Origin: Anthonomus grandis grandis
Taxonomy: Eukaryota > Arthropoda > Insecta > Coleoptera > Curculionidae
DNA length: 64,000 bases
NCBI RefSeq assembly: GCF_022605725.1
Contig: NC_065547.1
Coordinates: 11,077,167-11,141,166, forward strand
Direction: 5' to 3'
In this document: positions 32,766-43,821 of the stretch, piece by piece
Layout: each line of letters opens with the position of its first letter
Position numbering within the stretch: position 1 is the first letter of the stretch
Position numbers and translations under genes: made by a program
The notes under the pieces: model-generated
Database searches by the model: none
What the model was told of the DNA's origin: nothing
Seen by the model: the letters and a program-made list of their open reading frames with translations, nothing else

Positions 32766-33045
32766 ATGTCGCAATCAAACACAGAATTAAACGATTTATA
32801 TGAAAACTTAAAAAATGATTTACGTAAGGATAAAATGTACTGGATCCGAAACGATGCTAAGTTGAGGGCGGTGGTGACAGCGAAATCATATGATGAATTC
32901 AGGTATGAGCATTTTTTCTTAAATTATATTAATCGTATAAAATAAATCGATTTTTAGGGATTACGTGGATGCGGCCCATCTAAAGTCCGTGACCAGAGAG
33001 GATGGCAAAAGGAAGGCTTCAACTAGCTGGAACAAAGCAATTTAA
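32766..33045 (+). CDS. CCDC103/DNAAF19-like dynein attachment factor, single-domain
   Basis: Exon 1 is 32766-32902 and exon 2 is 32958-33045, joined over a 55-bp intron (donor GTATGA, acceptor TTTTTAG) that restores an Arg codon; the product is 74 residues. The protein aligns from memory with the N-terminus of vertebrate CCDC103: a short coiled helix (LYENLKNDLRKD), the invariant-looking NDAKLRAV, SYDEFRDYV, AAHLK and a final TSWN. This is the dynein attachment factor N-terminal domain, involved in anchoring outer dynein arms on ciliary microtubules. The RPAP3-like C-terminal domain of vertebrate CCDC103 is absent. AATAAA follows five bases after the stop. The expected site of action in an insect is sperm or sensory cilia (inference). 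Confidence 0.85.
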
Positions 33046-33419
33046 ATTCAATAAATTTCTGTATATTTGTTTTCTTGTTGTTGCGTTTAAAGCTGTCAAA
33101 TTGGAAGAAGAAAATGGGCCAGTTCGAATGGAAAAATCAGACGGGAGCCAAGGGGATTAGGTTACTCACAATAACCCTTTCTCGGATTAGTGAATTTCGG
33201 TTTTAAACAGAAAAACGCTTAAATTGATCACCTGCTCGCTTAAGAACAAAAACACCTTTGTGTGTAACTCGATAGTTTTGTTATGGGTTATGTAAAATTT
33301 AACGACCTGGGTCGTGTGTGTTTGTAAATAGACTGGCATTTTACAACTATTAGAATTCATAAAATTGGGTAAATAAAATATGTTTTATTGCTTAAGACTT
33401 TTTTAGTCACCCCCGTATT
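33046..33419. other. 3' flank of the CCDC103-like gene
   Basis: This is mostly unique sequence with AATAAAATATG near 33373. No ORF or element was recognised. Confidence 0.4.
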
Positions 33420-33434
33420 TCAGGTTCGAACGGA

Positions 33435-33525
33435 TTATATTTGTGATTGCCTGTGCCATTGCGACCAAATGGAAGGGCGTGGCCTATTTAATTTTTTACA
33501 AGGGTCATTTGATTATTAATGAGGA
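33435..33525. repeat. Dispersed repeat motif shared with 43225-43300 and 62617-62660
   Basis: The block TGCGACCAAATGGAAGGGCG then TGGCCTAT is matched at 62620-62650 (about 24 of 30 bases). Its right half, CTATTTAATTTTTTACAAGGG and then CATT, is matched at about 43262-43290. The source element is unknown. Confidence 0.45.
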
Positions 33526-33679
33526 CAATTAAATTTCAGTTTCCATTCAATATTTTTCAAATTTGATATTTTTATGTGTGCAAGTCAAACAATCTTTCTG
33601 GAATAAAATTTTATATAATTTTATTAAGAAATACATCCTGCCCATAGAAGATTAATAGTTTTATTTGAAAGTAAATTTG

Positions 33680-34340
33680 TAAAAGATAAGATTGTAAATG
33701 CATATTTCGAATATCTTAGAAAAATTACACAAGCTAGATATAGCTCTGTAATTAATTAAATCGCGTTTATTTTCGTTTTTAAAAATTGGTATAACACGAG
33801 CAGTTTTTTCAACAAGGTGGTAAACTTCCAGAGGTATAGAGAGGTTAAAAACAAAACATAAAGCAGTCCTTAATGATATAGCTAGTAATCAGGTCCACGT
33901 CTGCGGTTAATTTATTTTTTAAGTTGTTTTGAGGCAATGATTAAATCAACTTCCTCAATTTAATGGCTTGATTTGACTCGATTAAGATCCGATATATATG
34001 CGCGGTTTGCACACTTATAAAAGAAACTATAAAATGCATTGAGAATCTCTTGAGGTTTTCTTGACTTAATCACGATTCTTTCAAACACCGGAATATCGGA
34101 AAACCCTTTTTTATCTGTACAAAAGACCAAAACTCAGTACTGTCTTTACATGTATGAAATTTTGTTGATTGAATATAATTTTAATATGACCTATTAATTA
34201 AATTCTTTAAGGTTTTTCTAAGGTTATTAAAAACTTTTAACAAAATAATCTGTTCTATGTATCAGCATTGCACCAAGCGGGAGATCTTTTTCCTCTCATC
34301 TGATATAAAACAGTTTCTTAACAAGTAATATTTAGCTAGC
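33680..34340 (-). mobile_element. Decayed reverse transcriptase N-terminal fragment P
   Basis: The minus strand gives broken frames with ADVDLITSYIIKDC..., then a SLYTSGSLPPC-like segment resembling the 'FN.SL.TG.FP..LK.A' fingers region, within 33780-33920. The remainder is too decayed to frame. Confidence 0.45.
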
Positions 34341-34344
34341 TTTC

Positions 34345-34890
34345 TTTCGTTCTAGTTTTTTTTAAGTTCGTGCTAGCTTTCAAAGAATGAAAGCTAGCAC
34401 GAACAGTAAAATGGCAAAAGAGTAGATTAATCGAAATACTCCATGACACGTATTTCTACTTTTTGGCTTGTTCAGGGCTGGGCAACAAGAAAATCAAAGG
34501 GAAGAGTGAACAAAAAAAACATAAGGAATGACGAGCAAGAGCAGCATCACGGAGTATCCCAATTAAGCTAGTCTTTTGCCGTTTTACTGTCTGTGCTAGC
34601 CTTCATTCTTTGAAACTCTATTGACTCTGGTTAACGTTGGCTTATGCTTCCCTAGTGTGGATGCTGCATTTTTCCTCGAAAACCGGAGTTAATAGAGCTG
34701 ATTACTCAAATTGGTGGATTGGTGGTTCGTGGTCCCTTATGGTTTTTTTTTTTAATTTTTCTGTTGAATTTCTGGTTGCCCTGCCCTGGAGAAGCCAATA
34801 AGCAGACACACTTGTCGGCAGGTACCATCTTTACTCGTTCTGCTTCTTGTTACGGAGTATCCCAATTAACCTATTCTTTTGTTATTTAGA
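34345..34890. mobile_element. Foldback-like element with nested inverted and direct repeats
   Basis: A hairpin with 16-bp arms (GTTCGTGCTAGCTTTC and its complement, 7-nt loop) lies at about 34365-34403. The right arm continues as a roughly 70-bp inverted repeat between 34378-34447 and 34546-34615 (shared CAAAGAATGAA, GGCAAAAGA and ATACTCC blocks). A direct copy of ACGGAGTATCCCAATTAA recurs at 34551 and 34853. No ORF is present. Nested inverted and direct repeats suggest a foldback or MITE-type non-autonomous element. Confidence 0.65.
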
Positions 34891-35009
34891 ATATCACCCA
34901 ATGAATCTCAAGCTTTGTTTATATTTGAACAACTATAGACACTAGACCAGTCGGCGTTAAGTCTTCAACTGTACACTAAAGGAAAGTTGGCTTTTAAAAT
35001 TTTTCAAAA

Positions 35010-35460
35010 AATGTAATAATTCTTTACAAACTTCAAGCTACCCAGGCTACTCAATACTAATCATGATAGTAAGATGATAGTTATTAAAATTCTTCCTATT
35101 TTTTGTAAATTTAACATAGTGAAGAAATTTTTAATACGTTCCATTTAAGGCCATTCGAGTTAATCACATCACCAACGCGTTGAAATCACCCAATATTATT
35201 TCATTGTTATCTTGAATAAAAGTTTACAAATAGAAAAAGCTATTGGTAAACTATAAATTAGTAGTATTGTGTAGAGATCGTGATCACTTCGATACACACA
35301 ATATGTGTTTAGAGCTAGAAACATATTCTTGCAACCAGGTTTCAAAAAGTGTATAAATGTCGTATAAACAATCTGCCACTGTATTGTATATAGAGTCGAT
35401 TTTTGCGTTGCTGCCTCAAATATTTTGATAGAAAATAAGTGGTTCAGTCCCTATGCAAGA
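35010..35460 (-). mobile_element. APE endonuclease fragment of a non-LTR retrotransposon
   Basis: The minus strand reads an ETWLQEYVSS-like stretch near 35340 and then, around 35160-35220, IQDNNEIILGDFNAL, which is the GDFN motif of the endonuclease catalytic site. Frames are interrupted by stops. The RT fragment next to it (35880-36640) lies on the wrong side to be the same element. Confidence 0.6.
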
Positions 35461-35879
35461 TTGGTTCAAAGACATGATTTTGAGAATGCACTGCCTGTAT
35501 TTTAATTTATTAATTAATAAAGGTTTTCCTATGCTTATATTTATTAGAATTTTTCATTAACTTATTATACTTAGTAAATATTATACTTATACTTAGGCTT
35601 TGAAACTTAAAAACTTATACTTAGGCTTTAGTGGAATCAGGATTATATTTCCCCAGTCTATTACAGTGAATTTTCGTGATTTCTACATCGAGACAAATTT
35701 AAATAATAATATCGATAATGTCAGATTTTTCCTGGTTGAGCCTTGCCGCTTTCGAAAGTATTGAAGATTGTTCATTTACATTAAAGAGAATAATGTTCTT
35801 AACCTTCATTAAACCCAAATATTATTTCTGCAAAATTAGAAAAAGAAAGGTTGGATGGATTCCCCATGTTAGAGAAATT

Positions 35880-36640
35880 ATTTATATCTTGAATTGTAGT
35901 CTTCCGCACTGAATTGAATGAAATGAAACTTATTTTTCACTGCTTTCCATGTCTGTAAATATTAAGGTCATATCATCTATAAAAGTAACTATTTGGCCCT
36001 GTTTTTTTATTTTGAGTAGAAAGTTTATATATGCGACAAACAAAATGGGTCCCAATATCGTTTCCAGTGTAAACATGTGTATCATGTCTGAATGTATCAT
36101 TTAGTTTTTGACTTTGTTTTTTTTCTCAAAGTAACTCGTAAACACCTTCCCAAGATTCTAACCCCATAGTGTTCCAAACTATCTAAAAGTATGTTATGAG
36201 GAACAGTATCGAAAGCCTTAGCAAGGTCAATAAAAAGAACACAATTTTTTCATAATTTAGGTTCTTTGTGATCTCTCATATTATTTTATATGCTGCATGT
36301 GCTGAGCTAATCGCTTCTAAGAAGTCAAATTGATTTCCAGATCAAACTCCAAGTGAATCCAGATATGTTTTCAAACTTTGAAAAATCTTTGAAAAAATGT
36401 TTAAGAGACTAATTTTTCCTCCCAATTTTTACTGTAGGGCCTTACTAATATTTTGGTCTGACAATTAATGAGTTAAAATATGTTGGTACAGTGCCGGTTG
36501 TAAAAATAAGATGTATAATATGACTCAGGTGATTTGCAATGCTCATATGATTCCTTAATTTTATGAATCGTGTTGGTAACCTATCTAGTCCTGGTGTTTC
36601 CAAAGTTACTTTTTAGGGTCAAAATGTGTAATAAAATATC
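35880..36640 (-). mobile_element. Decayed reverse transcriptase fragment Q
   Basis: Minus-strand words include VLFIDLAKAFDTVPHNILLD then SLEHYGVRILG (36130-36240), TILGPILFVAYIN (about 36040), and QIVTF.DDMTLIF, which holds a mutated catalytic box (IDD for ADD). Order and spacing fit an RT palm. The family resembles copy J. Confidence 0.7.
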
Positions 36641-36767
36641 GATCGATCATTATTGTTAACTACATTGTTACCTACATACCAACAGGTATATATCCTCAAT
36701 AACAAATGCAATCATTTGAAACAGCTATATTCCATTTGTAGCAATTTAAGAGCTTTGATTTTTCTGT

Positions 36768-36808
36768 TTGCCCTGAAGAAGGCCTAATATAGGCAGAAAC
36801 GTTGGCAA
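36768..36808 (+). ncRNA. Hammerhead-ribozyme-like motif
   Basis: On the plus strand: stem I 5' strand UUGCC (36768-36772), core CUGAAGA (36773-36779), one extra A, stem II GGCCUA/UAGGCA (one G.A mismatch at its base), core GAAA (36796-36799), a two-pair stem III AC/GU, U at the cleavage position (36803) and the stem I 3' strand GGCAA (36804-36808). Stem I pairs over five bases. The layout matches the motif at 32102-32143, including the extra nucleotide after the core A. Similar CUGAAGA...GAAAC sequences are widespread in animal Penelope-like element ends (from memory). Confidence 0.55.
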
Positions 36809-37259
36809 TTAAATGAAAAAAAAATTGAAAAGCTTGGATTTTACTTGATCCAACTAAATACTTATCCAACTATTTAATTTGGCGAATAATTATAATGGCG
36901 ATTTATATATTAGTTGAACATTTCTTGTCACTGTTATCCAATATGTTAATTTCATTTTTCCTGGTCTCGTTATTATTTGTCGCATTCCTAATAATTTTAT
37001 AGATTTTCCTGATTTTTTTGCCCAATATGGCTTCAATAATATTCCACTTTGTTTTTTAATTAAATCATTTAAATAGTTTCTAATATGTTTGTAATGTTCC
37101 TTTAGCTATGCACCAAAGTTCTTCTTAATTACATAGTTTCCTCTTTAGATTGTCCATCTTACAAATTGCAATAAATAGTTCCATTAAAATCCATTCTTTT
37201 ATCTTCCTTGCTTACATGAGTTTAAAATTTGAGATTTTTTGTGTCCTTTGCATATTTTT
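36809..37259. other. AT-rich spacer after the hammerhead-like motif
   Basis: I see no RT of Penelope type here and no ORF over 60 codons. This may hold the unrecognised 3' flank of the small element carrying the motif. Confidence 0.3.
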
Positions 37260-37674
37260 CTAATCAGTTTACCCGGTTTTGATCACTTTATCTGGTTGTT
37301 ATTTGAATTCATGTATAGGAAAGTGTGCTACTGTAAATGGCTCTGCTACCTCATTTAATATTTTTCTGGGCCTGGTCCTAGCGAATTTTAGTTGCACTGT
37401 TTCTCGTATCGAGGTCATCAGAACCTTGCATCATCCTTCACTTGAAATTGATGTTACCATTTCCAGCCAGCCCGTTAATTATTTAAAACTTAATAAGGAG
37501 TTCGACTCCTTAAGCAGACCTCTCGTCTTCAACTTCAGAAGAGCTAATCCTATCTTTAACATGATTTTTGAGGGAGACTGGTCCTCTATCTATTTCTCCT
37601 CCAATGTTAACAATGCATGTAGTGCTCGGTATGGCACATTGAATAAGATATTTGGGCCCTGTGTCCCATTTTAA
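37260..37674 (+). mobile_element. Old family-2 retrotransposon H, 5' segment
   Basis: ORF 37279-37674 encodes the endonuclease-to-RT linker, equivalent to copy I residues near 50520-50820: HHPSLEIDVTIS (HHP.L), FNFRRANPIFNMIFEGDWS and NNACS..YGTLNKIFGPCVPF. It is cut at VPF by the 3' tail of copy G. The reading frame continues at 39431 with NQKRKQRFPTYYS, as expected for one interrupted element. Confidence 0.82.
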
Positions 37675-39430
37675 TAATAATAATAATAATAATAAGCTTT
37701 ATTTCCAACAGGTTACATATACCCAGTTACAGGAAAATCAATTAAATATATAAATGTACAAGTACGAATGCATGAACTGTATTAGATTCATGCAACTAAA
37801 CTATAAAAGAATTGCTATATAATAAAAAAAAGTAGTGAGTTTGAGAAAATAAATAATAAAAAATCAACACTAAATTAGGATAAGAATCAAGAATTAATTT
37901 AAATCAAAAGGGCAGAAAAAAAATGAGTAAATAAATGTATTCAAACTAAAAACTAAATAACCTAGCCTTCCTCACTGATCATACGCAGGTGACTCAAAAT
38001 AAGTGCCAAATTGTCATGGTGAATGTCACAGGAATCAGCCATAGTGTTAAAGTTTTGACACATAAAGTAAATAGGACTCTGGTACAGAATGTTGAACCTG
38101 GCTGTGTCCAAGTTAAAAGCTGGACACTGTCTAGATCCTGGGCGTGGTATATGAAAGCAAATCCTTTGCAAAAGGGATGGGCAGTCAATTTTATGGTTAA
38201 GTAAATTAAACAAGAATTTCACCGAATGCATTTCTCTCCTCTTCGCAAGTGACCGTTCAGTATATCTAGAGAGCAGCAGGTTATGGTCAAAACCCCTTGG
38301 AGGATAGACTCCATAATTCTTAAATGCCAAACATTTAAGGAATCGCCGTTGGACTGATTCTAATAGGTGAATATGCTGGTTGTAAATGGGAGACTAAATG
38401 AGGGAGCTGTAGTCCAGCCTGGATCTAACAAATGCATAGTAGAGAGTTTTGGCAGTAGCAGTGTTCGAAAAAAGTTTGCAATTTCTAATAATAAAGCCCA
38501 GCATGTGAGTAGCTCTAGAAACAGTATCTTCGATGTGAGGGATAAAAGAAAATGTTTAAACATTAAGGTTAAGCCGGTTCAAAGTGCGCCAATGGTGTAC
38601 AGTATTGATGTTCTCTTGCAGTTGACCACAATCTGCTATAGAGTCAATCCTATGGAAAAGCTTTAGGTCATCAGCATATGCTAACCGAGAGCAATTGAGG
38701 GTGGAGATCAAGTCATTAGCGAAAACGTTAAAGAGAAGGGGGCCCAAGTTAGAGCCCTGAAGAACTCCAGAGGTGGGTGAAAAACAAGCAGATCTAAAGC
38801 CTTCAACCACTACAAACTGAGAGCGGTCAACTAAATAGAAGTTAAGGAGCTTTATCAAGCGATCGGAGAATCCAAACTGGCGTTCAAGCTTATTTAATAG
38901 GATGAAGTGGTCAATCTGGTCAAAAGCCTTTTGAAAGTCTGTGTAGATAACATCGATTTGACCTCTATCATTAAGTGCTTCGCACACAAACTGAGAGAAG
39001 AATACTAGGTTTGTAGTACATGAGCGGCCAGAAACAAAGCCATGTTGATCGTTGGCCAGCATGGACTTAACCTTGGGAAAAAGTAATTTATAAAGAGCCA
39101 ACTCGAATAACTTTGAGAAATTGCACAGAATGGATATAAGGCGGTAATTCTCTATTGTTCCAACATCGCCCTTTTTAAAGATAGGGCAAACTTTGGCTTG
39201 CTTCTAGATATTGGGAAAAATACCTGTGTTAAGGATCAGATTAAAAATGTGGAGCAGAGGGTCTGTAAGTGCAACAGAGCAGTCCTTAGCTAAAAAACTA
39301 GGAATTTGATCTGGGCCAGAGGTCATTTTGTTTTTGAGACACTTGCTCGCCATTATAATGTCGGTAGCCGTGAGCGCGACGACGTCTATGCAAGTTAAGG
39401 GAGGTTCAGAGACGACAGGATGATCCATTT
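37675..39430 (-). mobile_element. Family-2 retrotransposon copy G, inserted in H
   Basis: The 3' end (AATAAAGCTTATTATT... on the minus strand) is at 37675 with a (TAA)n run. The 5' truncated end is at GATCATCCTGTCG (about 39427). Minus ORFs 39204-39428, 38556-39101 and 37962-38330 encode the fingers, palm (VIYTDFQKAFDQIDHFILL, GVLQGSNLGPLLFNVFANDL, AYADDLKLF) and C-terminus (FLFNLLNHKIDCP, FHIPRPGSRQC). The PQG Pro is changed to Leu. It is very similar to copy I. CCATTT flanks both sides, a short target duplication. Confidence 0.88.
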
Positions 39431-40946
39431 AATCAGAAGCGCAAACAGAGATTTCCCACTTATTATTCTCGAGAGCTGATTAATAATATACGAGTATATA
39501 AGAAGGAAAAAATCCAGATCTATAAATATTATTCCCTAGAACGCCTTGTTAAGCTACAAATACGTAATAAATATAAAAGTTTTGGACACTGAGAGGAATA
39601 TTTCTGCGGACCCGTCCAGCTTTTGGGCATTTATTAATAATATAAATAATGAATAGTCCATTGACTACTCACATATTTAATTAAATAGTATCTACAAATC
39701 CAGATATAGGGAAAGTTTCCAAAATATACCCCATCTTAAAAAAGGCTATTCTGTCGAGCTAGCCATCTACAGGCCTATCTCAATTCTCTGCAATTTTTCG
39801 AAAATATTTGAAATTACATTAATTACATAAATTACATTGAATCTGTCTTTGTTCGGCCATGTCAAAGGTCTTATTTTCGTTGATTAGCATAATTTCTTCA
39901 GAGGATCTTGTATTACTAATTTATCTTGCCTTTTCAGTCATAATTGTGAATCCATTGATGACCAGTCTCACGTTGATGTCAATTTTTAAAAAGCTTTTGA
40001 CAGGCTTTAATCACTATATTTTGTTGAATAAATTGAATCGCTATGACTTTTTATCTAGACTAATTTTAATTTGTTTCGTACCCACTTGGTAGATCGCAGT
40101 TTGTGGAGTATGAGGGCTATACATCCAAATTCTTTACTGCTACCTTAGGTGTACCTCAAGGCTCAAACCTGGGTCCGTTGTTATTTATTTTCTTGATCAA
40201 CGATTCAGTTAGCTCACTTAACTGCCATAGACCGGCTTTTGCCGATGACTTAAAGGTATTATTTAACATGAACAGTATTAATGACTGCTTATTTCTTGAT
40301 CAGAATTGTCTGTACTTCTTGGAGACTTGGTAAGCTGATAACAGTCTGGGGCTTAATGCGGCGAAGTGTAGTCTGGTCAGTTATTCAAGATCAAAGGTCC
40401 CTATTACTTACAACTACTCTATCCTGAAGAAACTTGAGTTTATAATAATTAGAAACTCTTAGAGCTTTTCTGCGGAATCTACATTTTAACTGCCAAAAAA
40501 ACAAAAAATTGGAATATAGTTGCATTGTGTGTAATCCAATTTGCTAGTATCATATTAATTTAATTGAGTCTGTTTAGCGCAGGCTTAATAAGTACTTAGC
40601 CTGTAGATTTGAGGGTATATATGTTGTAAGGGATTTTGACCATCATCAACTATTAGGCCGCTTTATTTTATATCCTGGGCGTCTGAGATGAGGTATCTTT
40701 TTTGTTCAGTTTTTATATGGGTTAATTAATGGTTTAATGGGGATAGTTCTGCTCTCTTGTACTTTTTTCTTGGTATCTAGGCTTAATTCTAGATACCCAG
40801 AAAGCTTCTTCTTACCAAGGCCCCACTCCAATATGTTGTTAAAATTACCTTTATATGTAATGTGCGATATATTTAATAACCTTTCTCAATTGAGCGATAT
40901 GAATGTTTCACGAATAAATGTAAGTTTTTGTTCTATAATCGATATA
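39431..40946 (+). mobile_element. Old family-2 retrotransposon H, middle segment
   Basis: Degenerate RT in shifting plus frames: YRPISILCNFSKIFE near 39775, GYTSKFFTATLGVPQGSNLG and FADDLKVLF (40103-40270), VSYSRSKVPITYNYS, then LFSFYMG.LMV. The thumb region equivalent to FLFNLLNHKIDCP is at 40715. It is interrupted at 40946 by the mariner-like element. Confidence 0.78.
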
Positions 40947-42938
40947 CAGGGTGTTCCATTTACCTTGAGACATCGCAATATCTCGAAAACTAAACATGAA
41001 TCCAGAAAATGTTTCATGAGAAGTTTGAATGGTTTCCAGGAGGCCATAAAATGACGTCATTGGTTGACCTTGAGTGGACGTCTTCAAGGTTAAATGAAGG
41101 TCATCGTCACTTTTTTGCATAGAAACCTCTATTTTTTTAATAGTATTTGATTTAGCGTTAAAAAATAAGTAACTTACATTTGACACTTTTTTACATGCGA
41201 CCTCTCCTTTTCATGATATTAATTCTTGATTCTTTTACCAATTTTTTTCTTGACAATGACATTTGCCCTTGTAGGTATCTGATGATCTATTAAAAGGAAT
41301 GAAAGTATCTTATAATAGAATTTTATTATCAACAGAATCGAAATCCTGAAAATAAAACGTACAAAGTTTAAATAAAAGAAATTGAAACAAAAAAGTCAGA
41401 AAATTATTTCAATAAATGCTCAAAGTGTTGACCTTCCACTTCTATACATTTTTCGACTCGCTGTCTAAACGATCGATGAACAGAGTGCAGCATCTATGGA
41501 GTTATCTGCCCGCAAACCTCCGTGATTTGCAGCTTCATATTTTCGGGAGTCGTTGGTGGATCGCGATATACGATCTCTTTCAAATAACCCCATAGAAAAA
41601 AATCTAAGGGCGTCAAATCAGGTGACCGTGGCGGCCAGTGGACTGCTCCACCGCGACCTATCCAACGTCCATTGAAGTCACGATCCAACACTTGGCGCGC
41701 AACGCGTGAATAATGCGCAGGACAACCATCATGCTGGTGCCACATATTTAGTCTCAGAACACACGTCTGCCAAAAATACTGGTAGAATCTCCAGCAAAAA
41801 ATTACGGTATTTTTGGCCTGTAAGGACACCATCAATAAAATAAGGTCCTATGACTTTATCATTGATGATGCCACACCAGACATTCACAGACCATGGCCGC
41901 TGATGTTCTATCGCTCGAAACCACCTGGGATTTTCAACTGCGTGATAATGCATGTTATGACGATTAACTACACCATAGTTTGTAAATGAAGCTTCATCGG
42001 TAAATAAGACGCGCAGAAAGAAATTGTCATTTTCATGCAACTGATTTTGGACCCATTCACAAAACAACACTCCATTTTGGAAATCATTCCCGTGAAGCTC
42101 TGGATGTAACGACAAGTGATTCGGATAAAACTTGTGGCGTTTGAAAATTCTTAGGGCACTTCTTTTGGAGATTCCAGAAACTGAAGAAATTGATCGTGAG
42201 CTGATTCCAGGATTATGAGCAACTGCAGCTAAGACGGCAATTTCATTATTTTGAATGGTAATGCTTCTCTTTCGTGATCGATTTATCGTTCTCACACTTC
42301 CATCTTCTATAAAGTGGTTCACTACATGATAAAATGATGCTCGCGATGGAAATCGCCGTTGAGGATGTCGCATGGTATACAGTTCAATGGCTCTATTAAT
42401 ATTCCGTTCAGATTCACCATAGATAAGGACCATTTCAACTTTTTCATTTATTTTAGGCATTCCATAGTCACTCAACAAAATAGTCAAATACTTGATAGCT
42501 GAACGAATACTGTGAACCAAAATAATCTCTCATTTACTTTATTCATCAGTATTTGTTTACAATCGCCTGGGATAAACACGTGAGATCTGTTCACTATGGA
42601 AAATGTTCGCATCATAACAACTTGCATTGATCATTGACCAACAATGCCTTGTCACAATAATATTGAAGAATTGCTGAACCAAAGCCATTCCTGTTTCTAA
42701 TGTCATTATCAAGGAAAAAATTCATAAAAGAATCAAGAATTAATATCTTAGAGGTTTCTATGCAAAAAAATGAAGTTGACCTTCATTTGACCTTAAAGAC
42801 GTCCACTCAAGGTCAAACCAATGACGTCATTTTATGACCCCCTGGAAACCATTCAAACTTTACATGAAACATTTTTTGGATACATGTTTAGTTTTCGAGA
42901 TATTGCGATGTCTCAAGTTAAATGGAAATATAAAAATA
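40947..42938. mobile_element. IS630/Tc1/mariner-type DNA transposon 2, inserted in H
   Basis: Roughly 190-bp terminal inverted repeats: left CAGGGTGTTCCATTTACCTT and the GAGACATCGCAATATCTCG block, right end matching in reverse up to about 42930, where the terminal CACCCTG is degraded into AT sequence. The repeats include matching GTCACTTTTTTGCATAGAAA-type segments and the GACGTCATT block. Host element H reads on across the insertion (40946 to 42939). Confidence 0.85.
41494..42460 (-). pseudogene. DDE transposase of mariner-like element 2, one frameshift
   Basis: The likely start is MPKINEKVEMVLIYGE at 42460; a longer frame opens at 42520. The N-terminal part (41729-42460) has the helix-turn-helix (LYTMRHPQRRFPSRASFYHV), then NPGISSRSISS, the first catalytic Asp in VLFTDEASFTNYG and NVWCGIINDKVIGPYF. 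A frameshift near 41780 passes to 41494-41835, which holds MWHQHDGCPAHYSR (second Asp) and RSPDLTPLDFFLWGYLKE (third Asp). All three catalytic Asp positions are kept, so this is younger than the copy at 16653. Length is about 340 residues, normal for the family. Confidence 0.9.
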
Positions 42939-43166
42939 TATCGACTTTGATTAGGACTTATTGCGGTCGATTGTGTTTAAGGCTTAAATTATATGTCATT
43001 TTTACATTTGTTATATTATTACATTTATACATTGTTGTTGGAGTTTGTTATTCTCTTTTTTCTTTTTTTTTATATTTCGATTAAGTTTTGGTTTATTATT
43101 GTTTCAGGTAACATGTAAAAAAATTCCTATTCTTGGGCAAGTTACCTGTTGGAAATAAATAAATAA
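42939..43166 (+). mobile_element. Old family-2 retrotransposon H, 3' end
   Basis: After the mariner-like insertion the 3' UTR of H reads on to AGTTACCTGTTGGAAATAAA, the same end as copy I (TAACCTGTTGGAAATAAAG at about 53287) and G. It marks the 3' boundary of the composite. Confidence 0.75.
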
Positions 43167-43689
43167 GACTTTTTTCCTCACCCTGGTATATTACTTCTTT
43201 AAGGCTATATTGATTATGTTTGCTTAGATTGCGATTGCCGGTGCTGTCAGTTAATTCCAATATAGAGGGATGAACCTATTTTAATTATTACAAGGGGCAT
43301 TCAACAAATTTCAAAAGTCTAACATTATGATTGCCATACGACGGTTAATATTTAATTCAAATCAACATGTCTTTATTCAGGTAATAATAGAATACGTCAT
43401 TATTGCCTACGAAGGCGAAGATTGACTTAAACTCTTAACCTTCTAAAATAGTTACAGTGTGACACTTAACAAAGATAAGAAACAGAGATGAAATTTACAA
43501 AATATAAAATATTTTAATAATAATATAAGTTCACCTATATCATTAATATTAACGGTGTTTTTATCTAATTAAAAATGTTTACAAAAAAAATACATTTTCA
43601 AGTACATAAGGAACAAATGAAAAGGTCAAATTAAATCCTTCGCGGTTTAATAGACACAATAAACTGAAATAATTTGAAAGCATTCAGTC
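43167..43689 (+). promoter_or_regulatory. 5' flank of aldo-keto reductase first exon 1a
   Basis: This is the spacer between the 3' end of H and ATG 43690. The first 130 bp contain the dispersed motif shared with 33435-33525. No TATA box or initiator could be chosen with confidence. Confidence 0.3.
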
Positions 43690-43821
43690 ATGTTCGGTGC
43701 TATTAAAAAGCTACTTAATCTTGTACCGAGAGTGCGTCAGAATTCCACTAAGACCATGATGGAATACGTGGAAATATCCAAGGGAGTAAAAATGCCTATG
43801 ATTGGCTATGGAACTTGGAAC
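43690..43821 (+). CDS. Aldo-keto reductase candidate first exon 1a
   Basis: This exon has 44 codons ending in phase 0 at GYGTWN|GTAAGT. It encodes a basic, amphipathic start (MFGAIKKLLNLVPRVRQ) then MMEYVEISKGVKMPMIGYGTWN, the first beta-hairpin of the AKR barrel (.P..G.GTW). The first 22 residues look like a mitochondrial presequence; a second start at the MMEY codons would give a cytosolic form. The exon could join exon 2 at 58033 without frame problem. Confidence 0.7.

Noticed and set aside
35584..35632. Two copies of CTTATACTTAGGCTTT
   Set aside because: A single short local duplication without further structure.
37989..38666. Plus ORFs inside copy G
   Set aside because: The minus strand encodes the RT; these are reverse-frame shadows.
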